The notes: generated by a model not told the origin, from the sequence alone. Shown: positions 25,635-35,717, numbered from the stretch's first letter. The stretch: 61,958 bases of DNA from an uncultured Erysipelotrichaceae bacterium (GCA_902761625.1 CACWLH010000004.1:25728-87685); one strand, 5' to 3'. A program made the numbers and translations.

Positions 25635-26924
25635 TCAGGCCTTCCGGATGTTTCCCAGGAAATAAAGACTTTCCTTGGGAATCCGTTCCATCGTTTCACG
25701 GTTGACTGCGACCAGGCCGAAGGTCATCGCAAAGCCCTTCTGCCATTCAAAGTTGTCCATGAAACTCCAGTAACAATAACCAAGAACGTTGATGCCGTCC
25801 TTGATGCAGCGGCTGACACCGTTCAGCGCTGTTTCAATGAATGCGACTCTTCTGGTGTCATCGCCGATGCCCACGCCGTTTTCAGTGACAAAGAGATCGC
25901 CTTTAAATTCCTCATGGACTTTGCGGATCACATGTTCGAGCGCTTCAGGATAGAATTCATAATCCATCTGGGTCAGCTCGGCGCCTTGCGGGCAGGGCAG
26001 CTGGCCGGTATGGTCATACAGTGTTCTTGTATAGTTCTGCACGCCAAGGAAATCATCGCCTTCGATATAAGGCACATAATGGCTGAATTCCTCATCCCAT
26101 GCCTTCTTCACAAATGCTTCTCCGCCCTCATCGACTGCCTGCAGATCATGCAGGGACAGGGTTAAGCCGACTTTGATTTCCGGATGGATCTTTTTGATGG
26201 CTGCCTTTGCAGTCTGGTGGGCTCTCATGACAAGAATATCGCCTGCTTCCGTTCTGGAGGAAACGAAGATCTGCGGCTGCGGTGTGCCGAAGACCTGCGC
26301 ATTTTCCATCGCGGCGAATTTCATATTCTCCATCATCTTTTCAAAGTTCATACCGACCTGGACAGTGCCTTCGGCCTTCTTTGCATTTTTGGCGGCCTGC
26401 TCTGCCATCATGCGGAAACGCTTTGCGATGGCGGCGAGCTGAAGACCCATGTTGGCCTCATTGATGGTGCAGATATATTTCACATCATTGCCATACTGTT
26501 CAGCGATATAGGAAGCGTATCTTTCAAAATATGAAACGGTGCTTTCCGCTTCCCAGCCGCCCTTCTGAATCAGCCAGACCGGGCTGGTGAAATGCATGAG
26601 GGTGATAATCGCCTCAATGCCGTATCTGCGGCATGTGCGGATGACATCGCGGTAGTGCTCTGTCTCTTTTTCATCAAAGACACCCTCTTCCGGTTCAATT
26701 CTTGCCCATTCGACGGAGAATCTGTAACAGGTCAGACCCGCATCCGCCATTAAGCGGATATCCTCCTCATAGCGGTTGTAATGATCGCAGGCAATGCCGG
26801 AAGGTTCCGTAAAGCTTGAATGGGGCATCTGTTCCTGAGCCCAGTAGTCACTGTGAATGTTATTGCCTTCCACCTGATGAGCGGCAGTGGCGGAACCGAT
26901 CAGAAAATCTTTCGGAAAGTTCAT
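25635..26924 (-). CDS. Beta-glucosidase-type GH1 (non-phosphorylated substrates)
   Basis: 429 residues from the ATG at 26924, with GGAG before it. Acid/base in TINEANM (about E156) and nucleophile in FVTENGVGI (about E348). The C-terminal block FEWQKGFAMTFGLVAVN is that of ordinary beta-glycosidases and lacks the Lys/Tyr phosphate site of the two 6-phospho enzymes in this window. It is short and has no signal peptide, so it acts in the cytosol on imported glycosides. It is the last gene of the GPH-GH2-isomerase-GH78-GH43-GH1 operon and would remove glucose (or galactose/fucose) after the rhamnosidase has acted. Confidence 0.9.
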   Translation of the reverse strand: MNFPKDFLIGSATAAHQVEGNNIHSDYWAQEQMPHSSFTEPSGIACDHYNRYEEDIRLMADAGLTCYRFSVEWARIEPEEGVFDEKETEHYRDVIRTCRRYGIEAIITLMHFTSPVWLIQKGGWEAESTVSYFERYASYIAEQYGNDVKYICTINEANMGLQLAAIAKRFRMMAEQAAKNAKKAEGTVQVGMNFEKMMENMKFAAMENAQVFGTPQPQIFVSSRTEAGDILVMRAHQTAKAAIKKIHPEIKVGLTLSLHDLQAVDEGGEAFVKKAWDEEFSHYVPYIEGDDFLGVQNYTRTLYDHTGQLPCPQGAELTQMDYEFYPEALEHVIRKVHEEFKGDLFVTENGVGIGDDTRRVAFIETALNGVSRCIKDGINVLGYCYWSFMDNFEWQKGFAMTFGLVAVNRETMERIPKESLYFLGNIRKA

Positions 26925-26938
26925 ATGCAGTCTCCTTC

Positions 26939-28741
26939 TCACTGAAGCGGCACACAGGTTCCTTCCGTGATGCCGTTCTCATTGAATGCGTCAACTCTGA
27001 CGTAATATGTTCTGTCTTTGATCAATGCGCCGATTCTCTTTTCGCCGGCTTCAAAGACCATGTAACTGTGATAGAGCTTTTCAGGCGATGAGCCGAAGAG
27101 AATGTTATATCCAAGCGCATCATCCTGTTTCTCAATGGTCACATTCATATCCAGATCATTGGTTCTGGCTGCCTTGAAAGCAGGTGCAGCCGGCGCTTTG
27201 CCTTTGCCCAGGCCAAACACTCTCAGACCGGAAACACAGGGCTTCTGATCATAAGGAACTTCCATTTCAGAAAGTTTCAGATATCTGGCCTGATATCCTT
27301 CCTCGCTTGCGATGAAGTCATGGCTGAGATCGGTATCCGCCTGTGTCTTGTCACAGACTGTGAACCAGTTTTCCCCGTCGACAGAAGCTTCCAGCTTCCA
27401 TCTTGTGAGCAGATCTCTTTCCTCGATATATCTCGCCTGGGTTCCCGGACGGATTTCACCCGGGCATTCCATATCGATCACATCATCCGCAAAGTTGATC
27501 TGCACGCCATGGACATCAAAGCACTTGCCAAGATCCAGGCACAGCCATTCGTCCTTTGCATTGCTTTCAGGCTGCCACCAGGTCTGAACATTTTCTTCAG
27601 CCGCTTTTGCGGGTTCATGGCCTTCTGTATAAGAGGAGGCGCTCACATTTTTATGAGCACTCAATAACATCCATGCCGGATTTCTCCACGGATCCTGTTT
27701 CATGCCTGAAACAGCGAGCGGCCAGTCACCGTATCTCTGATTGCAATACAGTTCGCCGTCCTTGTCAAAGCCTGCCGGCCATAAGCCGACTCTTCTCTCG
27801 AAGTCATGGTTTTTCGAGATGCGCATGGTCGCGGTATGCCACCAGGTGCCCTGCTCATCCTGCATGGTTGAGCCATGTCCCGCTCCAGGAAGGAATCCGC
27901 CCGGCTTATACGAATACGGGTTGTTTTCAGCCAGTACGAACGGTCCCATCGGGGAATCGGACACATACACACCATCCGAATAGGTGTTGTACTGGGTTCC
28001 CGGACATGCATATTGCAGATAGTATTTTCCGCAATGCTTGTCCATCCAGGCGCCTTCGATATAAGGCTTCTGTGATAACATTCCCCGGATCATCATTTTG
28101 ATTTCATCCGACAACATGCTTTCAGGTGCGGGATTTCTCTTCATGAAACCCTGATAGCGCATTTCAATTTCCTGCTCGCTTAACGGGAATGTGGAATTGT
28201 CCTCACCGATTCTTTCGTAGCCGATTTCATACGGATGGCCTTCCACCATGACTTTCTTTTCAGTGATCGGATTCATGGTAACGGGATCCAGCTCCACACC
28301 ATAGATCGGTGTCATATTCGAACAGCCCCAGTAGAAATAAACCCTGCCGTCATCATCGATAAAGAGATTAGGATCCCAGTACGGGAAGTTTCCCTCCACC
28401 TTTTCATACGGCCCGTTCAGGATATCCTTTGTCCGGTAGCGGTCGCAGTTCTCTTCTCTTTTTGAGGCGCAGAACCAGACATATCCGTCCTTGGCGCGCA
28501 CATCAGGCGCGTAGTCATAAAGCGGAAGATCTGAAGGAAGTCTGTGATTTTCCCAGTTCACAAGATCATCCGAAACCCACACGCCAAGGGTCATTGAAGC
28601 GAAGATGTAATATCTTCCTTCAAAATAAATCATGCTGGGATCGGCAGCCTCACGGCAGATTTTCAATTGACCGTGCAGTCTCTGATCAAGGTTGAACTGA
28701 TAGCGGTAATTCACATTCAGAGGATTACAGAGATATTTCAT
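26939..28741 (-). CDS. GH43-family glycosidase with F5/8C and FN3-like domains
   Basis: 600 residues from the ATG at 28741, chosen for AAAGGAA upstream. The five-bladed propeller shows the GH43 acids: ADPSMIYFEGRYYIFAS (base Asp), WDPNLFIDDDGRVYF, and the acid Glu in IEGAWMDKHCGKYYLQ. From about residue 385 an F5/8C (discoidin-like) domain follows (ASSYTEGHEPAKAAEENVQT), then a fibronectin-III-like end. Such enzymes are arabinofuranosidases, xylosidases or exo-galactosidases. There is no signal peptide. It overlaps the GH78 gene by 17 bases. Its substrate is likely an arabinose, xylose or galactose side unit of a plant glycan or glycoside. Confidence 0.85.
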   Translation of the reverse strand: MKYLCNPLNVNYRYQFNLDQRLHGQLKICREAADPSMIYFEGRYYIFASMTLGVWVSDDLVNWENHRLPSDLPLYDYAPDVRAKDGYVWFCASKREENCDRYRTKDILNGPYEKVEGNFPYWDPNLFIDDDGRVYFYWGCSNMTPIYGVELDPVTMNPITEKKVMVEGHPYEIGYERIGEDNSTFPLSEQEIEMRYQGFMKRNPAPESMLSDEIKMMIRGMLSQKPYIEGAWMDKHCGKYYLQYACPGTQYNTYSDGVYVSDSPMGPFVLAENNPYSYKPGGFLPGAGHGSTMQDEQGTWWHTATMRISKNHDFERRVGLWPAGFDKDGELYCNQRYGDWPLAVSGMKQDPWRNPAWMLLSAHKNVSASSYTEGHEPAKAAEENVQTWWQPESNAKDEWLCLDLGKCFDVHGVQINFADDVIDMECPGEIRPGTQARYIEERDLLTRWKLEASVDGENWFTVCDKTQADTDLSHDFIASEEGYQARYLKLSEMEVPYDQKPCVSGLRVFGLGKGKAPAAPAFKAARTNDLDMNVTIEKQDDALGYNILFGSSPEKLYHSYMVFEAGEKRIGALIKDRTYYVRVDAFNENGITEGTCVPLQ

Positions 28742-30986
28742 AATGATATGTTCCTTTCTCAACAGAATGTTTCTGTCCGTCGGGAAGCACAATCTCAGCT
28801 GCCTTCGGGACAGTGATATCCATTTCCATCGTATCATTGACATATTTCCAGGCGCTTTCGATTCTTCCCTTCGGGGAATCCCAGCAGGCCTTTGCCCAGC
28901 CTAACGATCTGTCCGGGCAAGGTCTGATCACAAGACCGTCTGCGGAAAGATTGATTCCGCACACCCCGTCAAACAGCCAGCCGGAAATGGCGCCATAGGA
29001 ATAATGATTGAGCGAATCATGAACCGTTCCGTCCTCACGGATGCCGTCCCATGTCTCCCAGATGGTGGTCGCGCCTTTGTCCACCGCATACAGCCAGGAC
29101 GGGCACTCCTTCTGCAATAAGAGCTTATATGCCGTATCGCTGTGTCCGTATTGTGCAAGCACGCGGCAAAGATCAGGTGTGGAAAGGAAACCGGTATTCA
29201 GACGGTAACCGCCATTCACAACCAATGCATTAAGATCATCGGCAGCCTTCTTTGATTCTTCTTCATTCAGAAGTCCGAAGGAAACGGGTCTGACATATTC
29301 GCACTGTCTTTCAGAATGGATTGCGCCATCATCCGTGCAGGTGAAGCGGTATGCCTTCTTCGCATTCTCTGCGATATCCGCATATTTTTCCGCATCTTCC
29401 GGATGATTGAGAATCTTTGCGATCTCAGAAAGCAGCGATGCGCTTCTGTATAAGAAGGCAGTGGCGACTTCCGGGGCACCGTTCATCATCGTGTTCTTCA
29501 TGACTTCGGTATTGTCCACGCCCGGCTGACACCATTCACCGAAATGGAATCCCTGATCAACAAGATATTCTTTATACGGATTGTCCTGATATTGCGGACG
29601 GGTATCCTTCGCACGGCCAAGTGAGAAGTCAACCCACTTCGTCATCATCTCATAGTTTTCTTCCAGAACGCTTCTGTCGCCATATGCCTGATACAGAGTC
29701 CATGGAACAATCACGCAGGCATCGCCCCAGCCGGCGCTTCCCTGTAACATATTGGAAATCATCGAACCGGAATTGTTGACAGGTGCGATATTCTGAACCA
29801 GACCGTCCTCTTTCTGCGCATAGCGGCATTCATCCAGCCACTTGCGGTAAACCGGCATACAGTCCGAGAGATAAACCGCTGTATGAGCGAACACCTGGGC
29901 GTCGCCTGTCCAGCCTGCTCTTTCACGGGTCGGACAGTCCGTCGGGATATCGCAGAAGTTTGATTTCATGGACCATAAACTGTTTGAGAACAGTCTGTTG
30001 ACATCCGCATTGCCGCATTCGAAGAATCCGGTCTGTCTCATCTTTGAATAAACCGCGATGGAAGTGAACTGTGCATCGCTCAGATCGATGTCTGTTTCGA
30101 TTTTTGCATAGCGGAAGCCGAAGATGGTGAAATGCGGCTTATAAACATTCAGACCCTCTTTGCAGATATAAACGATCTTCTGCTCAATGCCGCCGTTCTG
30201 GTTTCTGTCACCCGGGTTGAAATTCTCCTGGGTGAAATTGCCGTTTTCATCGAGGGTTTCGCCATGCCATAACGTGATCGTCTGACCTTCATGGGCATGC
30301 ACTCTGATTTCCGTATAACCGGCCAGATTCTGACCAAAATCAATGACCGTTTCACCATTGGGTGTCTGAATCAGCTTTCCTTCAAAGCGCTCCTGCTCAA
30401 TGACCGGGACACTTTCTGTGATCTGAAGATTTTCATAGCCGAAATCTTCTTTCTTTACACCATGCCAGTCAGAGATTTCCTCTTTGCGGGCATCATAGAT
30501 CTCACCCTTCTGAAGATCATTTTCACGGATACAGCCCGACTGGGAAGCTTCCCAGGTTGCATCACTGCACAATACAGGTTTTCCGTTTATTTCCAGCTGA
30601 GCGAGCAATGCAATATCCTTGCCGTAGTAATCGGTCAGGCCGTCAATTCCGACGCTGCCGCGGTACCAGCCATCCCCCAGAGTGACAACGATTTCGTTTT
30701 CCCCTTTGACAAGGAGCTCACTGACATCATATGCCTGCACACATAAACGGGAATGATAATCCCCTGTGCCCGGGGCCAGGACAAAGTCACCGGCTCTTTG
30801 TCCGTTGAGATATGCCTCATAGACGCCATGGGCGGTGATATAAAGCACGGCATTGTCTGTTTCCTCAAGTGAAAAACGCCTGCGCAGCACAGATGCAGGC
30901 TGACGTTTTTCTTCATCAATTTGCAGTTCAGGATTGATCCATTCCGCCTGCCATTTCTGAGGCAGAGCGTATTCAGACATTTTCAT
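28725..30986 (-). CDS. Alpha-L-rhamnosidase, GH78
   Basis: 753 residues. The N-terminal beta domain includes ITAHGVYEAYLNGQRAGD and LGDGWYRGSVGI, followed by the (alpha/alpha)6 barrel with the signature SNFCDIPTDCPTRERAGWTG and GDAQVFAHTA. These are the standard GH78 rhamnosidase marks; the general acid Glu lies in TRERAGW. It removes alpha-L-rhamnose from flavonoid glycosides, saponins or pectin fragments. No signal peptide. The start overlaps the stop of the isomerase gene (ATGA), with AGGAGG 5 bases before. Confidence 0.93.
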   Translation of the reverse strand: MKMSEYALPQKWQAEWINPELQIDEEKRQPASVLRRRFSLEETDNAVLYITAHGVYEAYLNGQRAGDFVLAPGTGDYHSRLCVQAYDVSELLVKGENEIVVTLGDGWYRGSVGIDGLTDYYGKDIALLAQLEINGKPVLCSDATWEASQSGCIRENDLQKGEIYDARKEEISDWHGVKKEDFGYENLQITESVPVIEQERFEGKLIQTPNGETVIDFGQNLAGYTEIRVHAHEGQTITLWHGETLDENGNFTQENFNPGDRNQNGGIEQKIVYICKEGLNVYKPHFTIFGFRYAKIETDIDLSDAQFTSIAVYSKMRQTGFFECGNADVNRLFSNSLWSMKSNFCDIPTDCPTRERAGWTGDAQVFAHTAVYLSDCMPVYRKWLDECRYAQKEDGLVQNIAPVNNSGSMISNMLQGSAGWGDACVIVPWTLYQAYGDRSVLEENYEMMTKWVDFSLGRAKDTRPQYQDNPYKEYLVDQGFHFGEWCQPGVDNTEVMKNTMMNGAPEVATAFLYRSASLLSEIAKILNHPEDAEKYADIAENAKKAYRFTCTDDGAIHSERQCEYVRPVSFGLLNEEESKKAADDLNALVVNGGYRLNTGFLSTPDLCRVLAQYGHSDTAYKLLLQKECPSWLYAVDKGATTIWETWDGIREDGTVHDSLNHYSYGAISGWLFDGVCGINLSADGLVIRPCPDRSLGWAKACWDSPKGRIESAWKYVNDTMEMDITVPKAAEIVLPDGQKHSVEKGTYHYEISL

Positions 30987-31831
30987 TTGAACCTCCTGTT
31001 AAGCCACTTCGCGCTTAATTCCAGGCTTTTGAGGGGATCCTTGTCAATCCAGTTCTTATGGCTTTCAAGAACCACCGCATCAATGCCGTTGGCCAGTGCG
31101 ATCTCTTTCAGACCATCCAGATCCATATTGCCTGTTCCGAGTTCCATGGAATCGGCTTTGAGAATCGGTGTGATTGCTTTCTTTGTATTGCGATAGCCGC
31201 GGTCAGTGACATGCCACTTCTTCATGCGTGTACCCAGTTTCCTCATCCAGGCTTTCGCATCCGCGCCCCCGTCCGTGAACCAATAGCTGTCAAATTCAAA
31301 ATTCACAAAGGCGGGATCGGTCTCTTCAATCAGAATCTCATAGGCACATCTGCCTGATGATGTTTTCAGAAGTTCGGCATTGTGGTTGTGATAGAGCAGG
31401 GAAATCCCTTCATTCTTCAGGACTTCGCCGGCTTTGTTCAGCCTTTGCGCAAGTTCTTTCACAGCCGTTTCATCGCTGTAATCAAACCGGTACATTCCGG
31501 TGATGACAACGGTGTCTGTTTCAAGATCCTTCGCATCGGCAATGACCGCCTGCGCGTCATTTTCAAGTGAGCCGAGATCAGCGTGCAGACTGATGACTTC
31601 AAGTCCGCTTTCACGCATCATCCTCTTCCAGTCAAGATTGCCGCCTTTGCCGGTGGGCATTCCCGCTGCTTTGGTCAGGATGCGCACCAGCGGCGCAGCC
31701 GGATGGATCATGAACCGGTTCAGTTCCAGTCCGTCATATCCGGCCGCCTTGATGCGTGCGAGTGTATTGCGTGCTTTGTCTTCGTTCTGTGTCACTGTTC
31801 CCAGCATGATCTGCTGGACTGCTGTTTTCAT
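30983..31831 (-). CDS. Sugar phosphate isomerase/epimerase-like TIM barrel
   Basis: 282 residues of the xylose-isomerase-like barrel family. Metal-ligand candidates are the Glu in NFEFDSYWFTDGG, the His in LLYHNHNAEL and in KKWHVTDRG, and VVLESHKNW near the end. Members include ketose epimerases, inosose dehydratases and hydroxypyruvate isomerases. Its position between GH2 and GH78 genes, overlapping both by 4 bases, suggests it processes the sugar or aglycone-linked product released by the neighbours. An oxidised (3-keto) glycoside role is possible, since barrels of this family act in 3-keto-glycoside lyase pathways, but no partner oxidoreductase is visible here. Confidence 0.82.
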   Translation of the reverse strand: MKTAVQQIMLGTVTQNEDKARNTLARIKAAGYDGLELNRFMIHPAAPLVRILTKAAGMPTGKGGNLDWKRMMRESGLEVISLHADLGSLENDAQAVIADAKDLETDTVVITGMYRFDYSDETAVKELAQRLNKAGEVLKNEGISLLYHNHNAELLKTSSGRCAYEILIEETDPAFVNFEFDSYWFTDGGADAKAWMRKLGTRMKKWHVTDRGYRNTKKAITPILKADSMELGTGNMDLDGLKEIALANGIDAVVLESHKNWIDKDPLKSLELSAKWLNRRFK

Positions 31832-34029
31832 TTTTTGATCCCCTGTAAGATTCTGTTGAGCTGCTTCATGGACTGCTCATCCGCACCGGACTGCTTGAGC
31901 AGGCTGATCATGGTCATTCTGCCCATCATTCTCTGCAGACCCGGATTGTTTTTGACGCTTTCCGCAACATCGCCGCGTTCCGATGCGCCTTTTGCCATCA
32001 TCTGTTCAACCACTTTTCCGGCTTCCGGATGTGATCTGAGTTCACCCAGTGTATCCTGGATGGAGAAATATTCAGGATTGACTTCATCCGCGTCAAACCA
32101 GTTTGTGACAGACTGTGCAGCCTTGTTGAAGATATAGCTTTCATCCGGTTCGGCAACCTTTGTGATTGTCATTGTGTCAGTGCATTCACCGGATACCGCT
32201 TTGAATTCATGTGTTCCTGTGATCTTCACATCCCATGTGAAGACTGTCTTTGCTTCGCATGTGCCGATCTCTTTATCATCCATGAACAGGGTGACACTGC
32301 TCTGGTTGGAATAGACCTTGATCTGTGTGATCTCTTCCGCGCGGTTGGCATAGCCCTTTCCGCAAAGATGCACAAACGGTGTCTTTTTGTTCCAGGCTGC
32401 CTTGTAAAGCCAGAAGGCATCCTTTCTGTATGAGCGGTCAAAGGTGACCAGACCCTTCTGGTTTTCACCGTGCTTGCCGCCTTCATCTCTGCCATCGGCC
32501 GCGAAGTCGAAGAGGTTCCATACATGGGTTGCCCATAAGTAAGGTCTTTCCTCAATCATCTTCAGCATGTGCTCATGATAGAGCGCCTGATAATCTTCTG
32601 TGTAATCGCCTTTTTCCGGCTTTGCGGAATGGTAGGCGGGATTGGCATCGGCGCCATATTCCGAGAAGCCGATGACTCTTTCCGGATATTTCGCATGATA
32701 TTCATCGAAGAATTCATCATTCTGGTTCAGATCGCCCAGATACCATCCGAAATAGAGGTTGTAGCTGTTGATATCGGGGATTTCCAGAATCGGACTGTCT
32801 GTTTCAAGCATGAACACATTGGCCATGACAGTCGGTCTTGTCTGATCCATTCTGTGGCACAGATCATTGAGCAGTCTGTGATTTTCAAGCAGATCATCAT
32901 CCACCGCGCTGGCGGCTGTGATTTCATTGGAAAGGCCCCAGACCGCGATGCTCGGATGGTTATAGCACTGTGTGACCAGTTCCTTCATCTGGCTCAGAGT
33001 GTTTTCACGGCCGTTCTTCATATGCATGGTGATATAGGGAATCTCCGCCCATACGACAAGACCGTTCTCATCGCAGAGATCATAGAATTCCTGGGCATGC
33101 TGGTAATGGGCAAGACGCAGTGTGTTGGCGCCAAGTTCAAGGATGATATCCATATCAGCCTTATGATCCTCGACGCTTAAGGCATTGCCTTTGCCCTTGA
33201 GGTCCTGGTGTCTGGAAACGCCTCTTAACGGATAGCTTCTGCCGTTGAGGAAGAAGCCCTTTTCCGCATTCCATTCAAATTTGCGGCAGCCGAATCTTGT
33301 GCATACCTCATCGCCGCTTTCCAGTTTTGCGCTTGCGGTATAAAGATACGGATCATCAAGGCCGTCCCATAAATGAACATTTTCAATTCTGAATTCTTCA
33401 CATGCATGGCCATTGACGGAAGGTACTGTTCTGGTTTCACCGTTGACACTCATTGTGACACTGTCCGCATTCTGCCATGTCTCAGCAATGACGGAAGCAG
33501 ATCTCTTTTCCAGATCAACCGCCGGGGTGACTTTGATTCCGGGTGTGCCGTCCTTGATCAGTTCGAAATGTTTTTCGGGAACCGAGATCAGTCTGACCTC
33601 ACGGTAAAGGCCGCCATAGAATGTGAAGTCCGCCTTCTGGGGATAAACCGTGTTGTTATCCTCGTTGCTTAAGGATACGGCAAGAATGTTCTTCTCGCCT
33701 CTTTCCGCACTCAGATCAACGCGGAATGTACTGTAGCCGCCGTCATGATGAGCAAGATGCTTTCCGTTGAACCAGACATCCGCGCTCATCGCCGCGCCAT
33801 TGAATTCCGCAAAGACACATTCGCCGGCAAGCTCTTGCGCTGTGAGCTCACGCACATACCAGCAAAGGCCTCTGTGATAATCATTGCCGCCATCCTGGCC
33901 GTCAATTGCGTTCCAGGTATGGGGAACGGAAACAGCTTCACCCATTTCCGCATATTTCACTGCATTTTCGTATGACAGATCCTTTTTCAGGAAATGCCAT
34001 CCTTCTTTCAAAATTGTAATATTGCGCAT
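31828..34029 (-). CDS. GH2 beta-galactosidase/beta-glucuronidase with extra C-terminal helical domain
   Basis: 733 residues. A jelly-roll domain (VPHTWNAIDGQDGGNDYHRG), immunoglobulin-like domain and TIM barrel follow the GH2 order. The acid/base Glu is in VWGLSNEITA (about residue 366) and the nucleophile in VIGFSEYGAD (about residue 455). The motif ALYHEHMLKMI and NLFDFAADGRDEGG are shared with beta-galactosidases of gut Bacillota. The last ~100 residues (from about 635) are predicted helical, Met-rich and not part of normal GH2 (SIQDTLGELRSHPEAGKVVE, RMMGRMTMISLLKQSG). It is cytoplasmic. Overlaps its downstream neighbour by ATGA. Confidence 0.88.
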   Translation of the reverse strand: MRNITILKEGWHFLKKDLSYENAVKYAEMGEAVSVPHTWNAIDGQDGGNDYHRGLCWYVRELTAQELAGECVFAEFNGAAMSADVWFNGKHLAHHDGGYSTFRVDLSAERGEKNILAVSLSNEDNNTVYPQKADFTFYGGLYREVRLISVPEKHFELIKDGTPGIKVTPAVDLEKRSASVIAETWQNADSVTMSVNGETRTVPSVNGHACEEFRIENVHLWDGLDDPYLYTASAKLESGDEVCTRFGCRKFEWNAEKGFFLNGRSYPLRGVSRHQDLKGKGNALSVEDHKADMDIILELGANTLRLAHYQHAQEFYDLCDENGLVVWAEIPYITMHMKNGRENTLSQMKELVTQCYNHPSIAVWGLSNEITAASAVDDDLLENHRLLNDLCHRMDQTRPTVMANVFMLETDSPILEIPDINSYNLYFGWYLGDLNQNDEFFDEYHAKYPERVIGFSEYGADANPAYHSAKPEKGDYTEDYQALYHEHMLKMIEERPYLWATHVWNLFDFAADGRDEGGKHGENQKGLVTFDRSYRKDAFWLYKAAWNKKTPFVHLCGKGYANRAEEITQIKVYSNQSSVTLFMDDKEIGTCEAKTVFTWDVKITGTHEFKAVSGECTDTMTITKVAEPDESYIFNKAAQSVTNWFDADEVNPEYFSIQDTLGELRSHPEAGKVVEQMMAKGASERGDVAESVKNNPGLQRMMGRMTMISLLKQSGADEQSMKQLNRILQGIKK

Positions 34030-34059
34030 ATCCGTTTTACCTCCTGCAATATATATGCA

Positions 34060-34088
34060 GGGTATGCACGGTCCTTCCGTACATACCC
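34060..34088 (-). other. Intergenic mRNA hairpin between GPH symporter and GH2
   Basis: GGGTATGTACGG pairs with CCGTGCATACCC (12 bp, one wobble) around an AAGGA loop. No T run follows on the minus strand, which fits an mRNA-stabilising or processing hairpin. Confidence 0.65.
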
Positions 34089-34107
34089 GCCGTTTTTATT
34101 GTTTGAA

Positions 34108-35568
34108 TTATTTTGCCAGAGCGGCCTTGCGCTCTGCGATATCCTTCTGGACACGGACCATTTCATCCTTGTCGAGTTTGCACTGTCTCATTGCGATCAG
34201 TGTGCAGATCCATCCGAGAATTGCCAGACCGTATCTCAGGAACATGGTCATCCAGAACACACCGCCGGTCGCCGGATCAGTGGGCTGGGGCATTGTGCTT
34301 GTGTAGCCGATCAGGGCAACGCAGCCGGTGGCGATCGCTGCGGAGAAAGAGGAGACGATCTTGTCGATCAGACTGTATGTGCCGCTGATGACTGCCGGGA
34401 TATATCTGCCGGAGCGGTCAAGCTCATAGTCAATGATATCAGCCATGAAACCGGTATTGGAAGTTGTGACACACATTGCGAAACCGTTGGAGATGAATGT
34501 CAGCAGTACGAACACGATCATTGTGACGCCCATGCTGGCGATAGACTGTGTGCCGGCTGTCATGCGGACGATGATGAAGAATGCGATGATTGCGAGATTC
34601 GCATAGATGCATCTGCGTGTCCAGGTGACGATGGATTCCTTGTGACCGTGCTGGCCTGCATATCTTGCGCCATAAGCCGCAAAGAGAATGGACGGCAGCA
34701 TGCCGATCATGCTTAAGGTTGTCGCAAGACCCATGTTTCCGATCAGGATGCCGTTGAGCATGGTGGAAACGATGGAAGCGGAGGAAGCCTGCTGGGCAAT
34801 CTTGTCGGAAGCGGCGGAGAGGATATAGCTCTGCAGCGGCTTGTTGTCCTTGAGAACCTCGATCATATCGGAAAGCTTGAGACGTTCCTTCTTGCCAAGG
34901 CCTTCGAAGTTTTCAGGCTTGTCATATTCGGAGATACCGATGCACACAAGCACGACACCGACAAAGGCGATGGTGACACACATCCAGGTGACGATGTTGA
35001 GGAATTCCTGGTTGAAGCTGCCGCCGTATGCGGGCATCAGCTTTGTATAAACGATAATGTTGAGAGCCATCGGTGTCAGATAGTTGAGAACGGTCTGCCA
35101 TACGCCGACTGTCGGACGCTGCTTGGGATCATTGGTCATCAGTGCAGGCAGTGTCTGGGCGGTCATATTGACGATTGTGTAGCCGACAACATACAGCATG
35201 TAGAATGCCAGGAAGACGGCAATGCCGTGTCCCTTGCTGGAGAAGAAGTTGAACATGCATAACAGACCAAGAGACTGGATTGCCCAGCCGATCAGCATGA
35301 GCGGTCTGACTTTGCCGAACGGAGTGTTGAAGCGGTCATAGACAAACGCCAGCAGCGGGTCGGTGATCGCGTCGAAGATTCTTGTGAAGGTGAGCAGTCC
35401 GCCGACAACCACAGTCGCGATGCCGTAGCCGATACTTGCGGAGTAGCTGGCAAGACCGATCAGAAAGTAAACTGCCATGCCGTTGAAGGCGTTGAAGGCA
35501 ACCAGAATGATCTGCCAGAGTTTTGCTTTGCGGTACTGAACTTCTGTGTTCTGTGAAACCTTTTCCAT
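34108..35568 (-). CDS. GPH-family (MelB-like) glycoside:cation symporter
   Basis: 486 residues with about 12 hydrophobic segments. ASYSASIGYGIATVVVGGLLTFTRIFDAITDPLLAF contains the helix I-II region of GPH transporters with the Asp residues used for cation coupling. This family imports oligosaccharides and glycosides, driven by Na+ or H+, without phosphorylation, which fits the non-phospho GH1, GH2, GH43 and GH78 enzymes behind it. It is the first gene of the operon, has AAGGAG before the start, and is divergent from an AraC regulator gene 235 bases away. The N-terminal MelB-type Asp pair is partly conserved. Confidence 0.9.
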   Translation of the reverse strand: MEKVSQNTEVQYRKAKLWQIILVAFNAFNGMAVYFLIGLASYSASIGYGIATVVVGGLLTFTRIFDAITDPLLAFVYDRFNTPFGKVRPLMLIGWAIQSLGLLCMFNFFSSKGHGIAVFLAFYMLYVVGYTIVNMTAQTLPALMTNDPKQRPTVGVWQTVLNYLTPMALNIIVYTKLMPAYGGSFNQEFLNIVTWMCVTIAFVGVVLVCIGISEYDKPENFEGLGKKERLKLSDMIEVLKDNKPLQSYILSAASDKIAQQASSASIVSTMLNGILIGNMGLATTLSMIGMLPSILFAAYGARYAGQHGHKESIVTWTRRCIYANLAIIAFFIIVRMTAGTQSIASMGVTMIVFVLLTFISNGFAMCVTTSNTGFMADIIDYELDRSGRYIPAVISGTYSLIDKIVSSFSAAIATGCVALIGYTSTMPQPTDPATGGVFWMTMFLRYGLAILGWICTLIAMRQCKLDKDEMVRVQKDIAERKAALAK

Positions 35569-35621
35569 GATTTTCTCCTTTTTTGAATGATGGGAGCTTT
35601 CCCCTTTTTTATTACAAACTC

Positions 35622-35650
35622 ATTGTAGAAAGTGCCCACATCCGCGTAAA
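35622..35650 (-). promoter_or_regulatory. Promoter candidate of the GH78 operon
   Basis: TACAAT (-10) and a weak TTTACG (-35) are 17 bases apart on the minus strand. A poor -35 is usual for promoters that need an AraC activator. Confidence 0.5.
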
Positions 35651-35700
35651 GTCAAAAACCAAAGTGAAATTACAATTATTCGTGATTGTGTTAAAATGAT

Positions 35701-35717
35701 TTGTAACCGCTTAACAA
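35701..35717. promoter_or_regulatory. Operator or cre-like pseudo-palindrome
   Basis: TTGTAACCGCTTAACAA is an imperfect palindrome centred in the divergent region between the GPH and AraC genes. It shares AACCGCTTA with the cre-like site at 49218-49231, so CcpA or the local regulator may bind it. Confidence 0.35.
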
